Part shown: piece by piece, positions 1 to 3,667 of the stretch | How the letters are laid out: the number at the start of each line of letters is the position of its first letter | How positions within the stretch are numbered: position 1 is the first letter of the stretch | Source: JAEUKA01 sp035340095 | GTDB taxonomy: Bacteria; Myxococcota_A; Polyangia; Palsa-1104; JAEUJZ01 | Assembly: GCA_035340095.1 (NCBI GenBank) | Contig: DAORGN010000260.1 | Location: 1 to 5,648, forward strand | Direction: 5' to 3' | DNA length: 5,648 bases | Made by a program: the position numbers and the translations under genes | The notes under the pieces: generated by a model | What the model saw: the letters and a program-made list of their open reading frames with translations, nothing else | Database searches by the model: none | Told to the model about the DNA's origin: nothing

Positions 1-504
1 AAACATCTGGAGCAGCCGCAGCACACCGAGCTTCAGGCTGCGCTGAAAGTACAGTTCGCGGGCGTCGCAGACCATGATTTCGACGGAGCCGCCGCCGATG
101 TCGAACAGAAGCGCGCGTCGATTGCCGAGCGGTAGCACCGATCGAGCGCCCAGGTAAATCAGCCGCGCCTCTTCTTCGCCGCTGATGACTTGCAGGTCGA
201 TGCCGGTTTCATCGCGCACCGCACGAACAAAGTCACCGCCGTTTAAGGCTTCGCGGGTGGCGCTTGTGGCCACAGCGACGGTTGCATCGACTTGGTGGCT
301 GTCACAGAGCTTGCGGAACGTGCGCAGGGCTTCGGTGGCGCGCAGAAACGACTCGGGGGAAATGACGCCGTTTTGGAACGTGGAATCGCCGAGCCGAACC
401 ATGTCCTTTTGGCGATCGACGACCTCGACCTGACCTTGGGCGCTGATCTGCCCAATCATCAGGTGGAACGAATTGGTGCCGCAGTCGATGGATGCGATTT
501 TCAT
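1..504 (-). CDS. Ppx/GppA family phosphatase (exopolyphosphatase / pppGpp phosphohydrolase), N-terminal part
   Basis: Family role: members remove terminal phosphate from polyphosphate and/or convert pppGpp to ppGpp in the cytoplasm, using an actin-like ASKHA fold. Seen: translation from the ATG at 504 begins MKIASIDCGTNSFHLMIG, with the phosphate-1 motif DxGTNS at residues 7-12. Next come the family block VATSATREA at 78-86, VISGEEEARLIYLG at 106-119 (E111 probably the catalytic Glu equivalent to E121 of E. coli Ppx) and the phosphate-2 motif DIGGGSVE at 135-142. The frame is open for all 168 codons to base 1, so the gene continues outside the window; only the first actin-like half is present. 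Its ATG lies in the stop of the upstream propeller gene (shared ATGA), with GGAG 8 bases upstream, indicating translational coupling. Ppx and GppA cannot be told apart from this half, so no symbol is given. Family assignment is very secure. Confidence 0.95.
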   Translation of the reverse strand, partial: MKIASIDCGTNSFHLMIGQISAQGQVEVVDRQKDMVRLGDSTFQNGVISPESFLRATEALRTFRKLCDSHQVDATVAVATSATREALNGGDFVRAVRDETGIDLQVISGEEEARLIYLGARSVLPLGNRRALLFDIGGGSVEIMVCDARELYFQRSLKLGVLRLLQMF

Positions 505-1532
505 GCGCCGCGCTCCATCGCCAGCCAAATGTCGTAAAGCGGTGGCAGGTCGGCCTGGCGTGCCGATTTGGGCTTTGGGCCTTCGCTGTCTGCTTCATCA
601 CTTGCCGCGTCGGTGTCGTTTTCGCCAAGCTTTTGTAGCCGTCGCGGCAGCTTCGACAAAATCGCCAGATGCAGATCACTGCGCTGCGGTTCCCCGTCTT
701 GCGTCGTTGTCATCGTGAACGCGACGTGGACTTCGCCTTTTTTGTCCCAGACTGCCGCCGGTTCCCGCGCGCCGGCTTTGCTATCGAGCAGCACCACCTG
801 TTTGGGCTTATCGGCACACGGCGGATAGGCGATGAGCACAAGCTCGCTGTGCTGCGGATCGGGCCGGTGTTCCGCCAACAGCAAGCCGCGCGCAAGCGGG
901 GCAGGGAACGCATAGCCCGAATCGGTGCGGGCGACGATTTGGCCGCTGCCAATCACCAGTTCAAAAATCGTTGGGCCGTTTTCCAAGATCGCTTCGACAA
1001 AGACGCTGTCGCCCAGCGGCGCCCACGTAGGATGCGCAAGCTGCGCCAGTTTGTGTCCTGGCAGACTGCCGAGCAGAAGCTCTCGGCTGCCTTGCGCCAG
1101 ATCATAAATCCACAGCCGAAGCTGCGAGTCTTGACTGCCTTCATCGGCGAGAAAGGCCAGCTTCGACCCGTCGGGGGAAAACGTGGGATCGCGATACAGC
1201 CGGCCATCGCCACCGAGCAGCCGCTTGGGTTCGCTGTCGCCAGCCGCCAGCAGCCAGATTTCACAAGTGGCGCCGACTTGCCGGCCATAGGCGATGCTGC
1301 CGTCTTGTGCGATGGCGCCTCGTCCGAGCGCGGGTCCGGCCAGAACGCGCGCCACCCGTCCTTTGCGATCGGACAAAAGCCAGTGCGATTCGCTGCCGCT
1401 GCCCAGCGCATGCAGCAAAAACCGCCCGTCGGGAGAAAAGCTCGGCTTTTGATGGTGAAGCTGTCCCGCTGTCAGTCGCCGCGTCTTGCGCAGCTCAAGG
1501 TCGCGGAGGTTGCCAAGGCTTGGTCGAGTCAT
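501..1532 (-). CDS. TolB/PD40-like beta-propeller protein, cytoplasmic, function unknown
   Basis: Predicted 343 residues starting MTRPSLGNLRD. Seen: two PD40 (WD40-like) signatures, FSPDGRFLL at 32-40 and FSPDGSKLAF at 118-127, and a weaker one, WAPLGDSVF, at 169-177. Strand-like stretches between them (SHWLLSDRKG, EIWLLAAGD, LRLWIYDLA) have the W/Y-plus-D ends typical of propeller blades. The tail from about 303 is acidic and polar (GENDTDAASDEADSEG) and ends LPPLYDIWLAMERGA. There is no signal peptide or membrane segment, so unlike TolB it is probably cytoplasmic. Start choice: the ATG at 1532 has AAAGGA 7 bases upstream; ATGs at 1634 and 1631 would add Arg-rich sequence with no good ribosome site. 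Its stop overlaps the Ppx/GppA start by four bases, so the two are likely one operon. Such propellers usually bind proteins or ligands; the partner here is unknown. A link to the phosphatase is inferred only from the overlap. Confidence 0.85.
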   Translation of the reverse strand: MTRPSLGNLRDLELRKTRRLTAGQLHHQKPSFSPDGRFLLHALGSGSESHWLLSDRKGRVARVLAGPALGRGAIAQDGSIAYGRQVGATCEIWLLAAGDSEPKRLLGGDGRLYRDPTFSPDGSKLAFLADEGSQDSQLRLWIYDLAQGSRELLLGSLPGHKLAQLAHPTWAPLGDSVFVEAILENGPTIFELVIGSGQIVARTDSGYAFPAPLARGLLLAEHRPDPQHSELVLIAYPPCADKPKQVVLLDSKAGAREPAAVWDKKGEVHVAFTMTTTQDGEPQRSDLHLAILSKLPRRLQKLGENDTDAASDEADSEGPKPKSARQADLPPLYDIWLAMERGA

Positions 1533-1539
1533 CGCTTTG

Positions 1540-1545
1540 TCCTTT
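1540..1545 (-). promoter_or_regulatory. Shine-Dalgarno of the propeller gene
   Basis: On the minus strand AAAGGA lies 7 bases before the ATG at 1532. It decides the start against the upstream in-frame ATGs at 1631 and 1634. It directly abuts the foot of the stem-loop at 1546-1584. Confidence 0.75.
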
Positions 1546-1584
1546 GCATCCGCAGAGCACGGGTTTGCCACAAACCGCGGATGC
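1546..1584 (-). promoter_or_regulatory. Nested inverted repeat (possible 5'-leader stem-loop or operator)
   Basis: Seen: the outer arms gcatccgc (1546-1553) and gcggatgc (1577-1584) are perfect 8-base complements. Inside, ggtttg (1562-1567) and caaacc (1571-1576) are perfect 6-base complements around a 3-base loop. The inner and outer stems are contiguous on one side and separated by an 8-base bulge (1554-1561) on the other. In the propeller mRNA the stem would end right at the AAAGGA ribosome site. That suggests either control of translation by a leader hairpin or a palindromic protein-binding site. The function is inference. Confidence 0.45.
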
Positions 1585-1626
1585 TGGCGGCATGGTATCG
1601 GGCCGCGCCGCCGAGAGGAAGCCCCC

Positions 1627-1651
1627 GTCATCACCTGTCACGGAAGCGTCA
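1627..1651. repeat. Three GTCA direct repeats at helical spacing
   Basis: GTCA occurs at 1627-1630, 1637-1640 and 1648-1651, with starts 10 and 11 bases apart, so about one helical turn each. The last two copies read GTCAC. They lie about 100 bases upstream of the candidate plus-strand -10, or just upstream of the propeller leader. Direct repeats on one DNA face can be activator sites, but four-base units also arise by chance. Confidence 0.25.
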
Positions 1652-1728
1652 CATCCAGGTCGACGCACGGACTCGCGTGGCTGCGGAATTCGGTACGGAA
1701 CAACCGCAATAAATTCCCATGGTTATGT

Positions 1729-1759
1729 TTCACACCGAAATCTAGCAGCCTGATATCTT
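1729..1759 (+). promoter_or_regulatory. Candidate extended -10 promoter for the outer-membrane protein gene
   Basis: TATCTT at 1754-1759 (4/6 to TATAAT) is preceded by TGA at 1751-1753, giving an extended -10 (TGn). TTCACA at 1729-1734 matches the -35 consensus 5/6, but the spacer is 19 bases, longer than ideal; an extended -10 can tolerate this. Initiation would fall near 1766, giving a short leader of about 15 bases that contains the AGGAG ribosome site. Sigma-70-type consensus is assumed to apply. Confidence 0.45.
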
Positions 1760-1770
1760 GCGCGCAGTTT

Positions 1771-1775
1771 AGGAG
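1771..1775 (+). promoter_or_regulatory. Shine-Dalgarno fixing the outer-membrane protein start
   Basis: AGGAG at 1771-1775 is 5 bases before the ATG at 1781. An in-frame GTG at 1775 overlaps this site, so it cannot be the start; the ATG two codons later is. Confidence 0.8.
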
Positions 1776-1780
1776 TGATC

Positions 1781-2596
1781 ATGCGCAAACGAACTTTCTT
1801 GTCTTCTGTCGTTTTGTACACGCTTGCGGTGGCTTCGCCTGCGCTTGCACAGACTTCGCCTGATGCGACCGCGCCCGCTTCCCCTTCACCCAGTGATTCA
1901 GCAGGCACATCGTCTGCGCCATCGACGGACGGTTCGTCTTTGGGCTCGTCGGGGTCTGCGCGGTCCATGTCCGCTTCTGACGGTTCCAGCGACACGACGT
2001 CGGATCGACTCAAGCAGCGGGAAAATGGCGTGGTGGTTTCGCTGGGCCTGACCAGCCGCATGCCGGTTGTGCAGGTCGATGGCACCACGTCTGCCGCCGC
2101 AAACGGCATCGGTGGCAGCCTGATGGCCGGTTACAAGCTCAATCGCATCATCGTCGGACTTGGCTTTTCAATCGATCACTTCGGTCAAAAGACCAAGCTC
2201 GTCGCACCGTCGGGAACGGCGACCAGCGTGACCGATACCACGTCGTTTTTGATCTCGCCGACGGTTCAGGTGGGCATCCTGCGCGCTGCCGCCGGACGGC
2301 TGGAACTGTATGGCTCGGCGCAGTTTGGCCTGGGCCGCGCATTCCTCAGCCGCAGCAATGATCCGACCCTGCCGTCCGACGTGCTTGCGACCTACGACAA
2401 CAAAAACTTCCATCTCAACTACGAGGTTGGTCCTGGGCTGCGCTTCTACTTCATCCCGCAGTTTGCCCTGCAGCTTACGAGCGGCGTCGCCGGCGACCAC
2501 TTCTTCGCATCCCAGGACAATCCATCGGGACGGCGCACCGACAGCTTGTCGAGCGTGAGCCTGTTTGGAAACCTAGGCTTGCTTGGAGTCTTCTAA
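1781..2596 (+). CDS. Outer-membrane beta-barrel protein with Ser-rich linker, function unknown
   Basis: Predicted 271 residues. Seen: a Sec signal peptide (basic MRKR, hydrophobic core 6-19, then PALA-Q with cleavage expected after A23). A low-complexity Ser/Ala/Pro/Asp linker spans about 24-80, with about one residue in three being Ser. From about 83 to 271 alternating polar/hydrophobic strands with aromatic girdle residues appear, such as GVVVSLGLTS, GSLMAGYKL, IIVGLGFSI, LELYGSAQFGLG, LNYEVGPGLRFYFI and FALQLTSGVAGDHFF. The last residue is Phe (LGVF), the usual C-terminal signal of barrels assembled by the BAM machinery. Size fits a small barrel of about 8 strands in the OmpA/OmpW/OmpX-like superfamily, but I do not recognise a specific family. 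Start chosen by AGGAG 5 bases upstream. The next gene begins 44 bases later on the same strand with no terminator between them, so co-transcription is plausible. Confidence 0.85.
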   Translation: MRKRTFLSSVVLYTLAVASPALAQTSPDATAPASPSPSDSAGTSSAPSTDGSSLGSSGSARSMSASDGSSDTTSDRLKQRENGVVVSLGLTSRMPVVQVDGTTSAAANGIGGSLMAGYKLNRIIVGLGFSIDHFGQKTKLVAPSGTATSVTDTTSFLISPTVQVGILRAAAGRLELYGSAQFGLGRAFLSRSNDPTLPSDVLATYDNKNFHLNYEVGPGLRFYFIPQFALQLTSGVAGDHFFASQDNPSGRRTDSLSSVSLFGNLGLLGVF

Positions 2597-2629
2597 GTCT
2601 GCTTTCGGTCAGTCCACATTCATTCCTTT

Positions 2630-2634
2630 GGAGG
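2630..2634 (+). promoter_or_regulatory. Shine-Dalgarno of the Cys-rich lipoprotein gene
   Basis: GGAGG at 2630-2634, 6 bases before the ATG at 2641, is close to consensus and fixes this start, which also places the signal sequence and lipobox correctly. Confidence 0.8.
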
Positions 2635-2640
2635 CAACCC

Positions 2641-3492
2641 ATGCGACTTCTTGGCATCGTCGGACTTCTCGCGCTCTCGGTCGGGTGCGATGCAACACCA
2701 GCGAGCACTGCTCCATCGACAGCACGCGAGTTTCTGGCGACGTACAACCAGATTTCGTGCGAGTCCCGTCTGCGCTGCTGCGGCACGGTCTGTAGCGACG
2801 CAAGCGATGACAGTTTCTACAAAAACTACTCTCGGACGCTCGATTACGTAGCGGCTGGGCTTTACCGGTTCGACCCGGCGGCGGCCTCGGCGTGTCTTGC
2901 GTCGTATTCCGACTTTTACAAGTCGTGCGATACCGCGCTCACCGATCTGCCGGTGGTCAGTGCCCAGTGTGGCGCTGTCATTGTCGGCAACACCCAGGCC
3001 GGCGGGCAGTGTGACAGCAGCCTTTCGCCGAGCAACTGCGTGGCGGACACCACCTGCTCGGGCGGAACCTGCATGGCGAAGGCCAAGGTTGGCGAATCGT
3101 GCCTGACTTCAAGCTGTGTGGCGGCGGCGTTCTGCGATACGTCGGTCGCCATGCCGGTCTGCAAGGCGCGGCTTACGGCGGGCCAGACCTGTACGGCCAG
3201 CTCGCAGTGCCAAACGACGGCGTTCTGTGATTCGAGTGTCCTGCCGCGTGTCTGCACCGACTATGGCAAGGAAGGCCAGCCGTGCAGCGCATCGAAGCTG
3301 TGTGATCCCACGAGCGGCAAGCTGTCCTGCCTGCCAAACCAAGTCTGTGGCGGTCCGCAAAACGATGGCGCCGCGTGTGCAAGCTCGACCCAGTGCAAGA
3401 GCGGTCGCTGCGCGGGCGTGGCCCCAAACCAAGTCTGCCAGGCCCAGCCATCGCCACAGACGCTTCGCGATCAGCTCTGCGGTCTGAAGTAG
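2641..3492 (+). CDS. Cys-rich repeat lipoprotein, myxobacterial type, function unknown
   Basis: Predicted 283 residues. Seen: a short lipoprotein signal MRLLGIVGLLALSVGC with lipidation expected at C16 (relaxed lipobox SVGC). The +2 residue is Asp, which in E. coli would favour inner-membrane retention; whether that rule holds here is uncertain. Residues 29-110 form an N-terminal region with 7 cysteines, including an adjacent pair (C46-C47) and a probably helical segment (SFYKNYSRTLDYVAAGLYRF). Residues 121-272 hold five tandem Cys-rich units of about 30 residues, each opening G-x-x-C. The mature protein has 28 cysteines besides the lipidated one, so up to 14 disulfides, implying a periplasmic or surface location. 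Such small Cys-rich lipoproteins are plentiful in Myxococcota (family knowledge); a molecular role is not known to me. It follows the barrel gene by 44 bases, which makes a shared envelope role possible. Confidence 0.88.
   Translation: MRLLGIVGLLALSVGCDATPASTAPSTAREFLATYNQISCESRLRCCGTVCSDASDDSFYKNYSRTLDYVAAGLYRFDPAAASACLASYSDFYKSCDTALTDLPVVSAQCGAVIVGNTQAGGQCDSSLSPSNCVADTTCSGGTCMAKAKVGESCLTSSCVAAAFCDTSVAMPVCKARLTAGQTCTASSQCQTTAFCDSSVLPRVCTDYGKEGQPCSASKLCDPTSGKLSCLPNQVCGGPQNDGAACASSTQCKSGRCAGVAPNQVCQAQPSPQTLRDQLCGLK
3001..3456 (+). repeat. Five tandem Cys-rich repeats within the lipoprotein gene (about 90-93 base period)
   Basis: At protein level the units start near residues 121, 151, 181, 212 and 243 with G-x-x-C-x(4-8)-C-x(3-8)-C-x(4-8)-C. 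DNA traces of duplication survive: ccaaaccaagtctg occurs at 3334-3347 and again at 3424-3437, exactly 90 bases apart, and ggcgttctg occurs at 3126-3134 and 3219-3227, 93 bases apart. The array therefore probably grew by internal duplication in frame. Confidence 0.75.
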
Positions 3493-3493
3493 T

Positions 3494-3527
3494 CGCCCGC
3501 CGTTTTCGCCCGCCGTTTTTGCCCGCC
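3494..3527 (+). repeat. 13-base tandem repeat just after the lipoprotein gene
   Basis: The unit cgcccgccgtttt occurs exactly at 3494-3506 and 3507-3519, followed by a partial copy gcccgcc at 3521-3527. It begins right after the stop at 3492. There is no complementary GC arm, so the T-runs do not make an intrinsic terminator. It may be a slippage product in non-coding DNA. Confidence 0.7.
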
Positions 3528-3548
3528 CTGATCCCGCCGGAAATTCGT

Positions 3549-3567
3549 GCGCGATTGCGTGTCGCGC
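3549..3567 (+). repeat. Small inverted repeat between lipoprotein and amidase genes
   Basis: gcgcga (3549-3554) and tcgcgc (3562-3567) are perfect complements around a 7-base loop. No T-run follows, so it is not a standard terminator. It could be a weak Rho-related hairpin, an operator, or chance in GC-rich DNA. The rest of this 175-base gap shows no clear promoter. Confidence 0.35.
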
Positions 3568-3667
3568 GTCTCCCGCTGCCAAGCAACTTTCGGTAAGCTA
3601 TGGGAAGCTGCTCTCTCTTCGCATCTGCTGTGGCGGTGCCCTGGGGGAGCGGGGGGACGAAAACACC

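Larger units (their letters stand above)
1533..1780. other. Divergent intergenic region, 248 bases
   Basis: This region separates the leftward propeller/phosphatase pair from the rightward outer-membrane protein gene. It holds the minus-strand Shine-Dalgarno, a nested stem-loop (1546-1584), three GTCA repeats (1627-1651), an AT-richer stretch around 1706-1735 and a candidate plus-strand promoter (1729-1759). I see no convincing minus-strand -35/-10 pair and no conserved small gene; open frames crossing it are Arg-rich shadows. Confidence 0.7.

Noticed and set aside
1533..1634. Upstream ATGs (1634, 1631) as start of the propeller protein
   Set aside because: The added 34 residues are Arg/Pro/Cys-rich, would translate through the stem-loop, and lack a Shine-Dalgarno, whereas the ATG at 1532 has AAAGGA at 7 bases.
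669..1712. Long plus-strand open frame of 347 codons
   Set aside because: It is antisense to the propeller gene, whose reading has PD40 motifs and a good ribosome site. The plus-strand translation is Arg/Gln-rich with no recognisable motif.
1775..1777. GTG at 1775 as start of the outer-membrane protein
   Set aside because: It overlaps the AGGAG that serves the ATG at 1781, so has no ribosome site of its own.
1723..2109. Minus-strand open frame opposite the barrel gene start
   Set aside because: Its Glu/Ala/Asp-rich product is the complement of the Ser-rich linker; the plus-strand frame has a textbook signal peptide.
3001..3456. CRISPR-like array because of about 90-base periodicity
   Set aside because: The period is coding, the units diverge in DNA, and the conserved part is the Cys spacing of the protein, not a DNA repeat with unique spacers.
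3493..3530. Intrinsic terminator suggested by GC blocks followed by T-runs
   Set aside because: The GC blocks are direct repeats, not complementary arms, so no hairpin precedes the T-runs.
3109..3582. Minus-strand open frames opposite the Cys-rich gene and the following gap
   Set aside because: They are Ala/Arg-rich shadows of the repeat array; no start signal or family resemblance.
3571..3605. Promoter for the amidase gene around TAAGCTAT
   Set aside because: The -10-like element matches only 3/6 and no -35-like element lies at a suitable distance.
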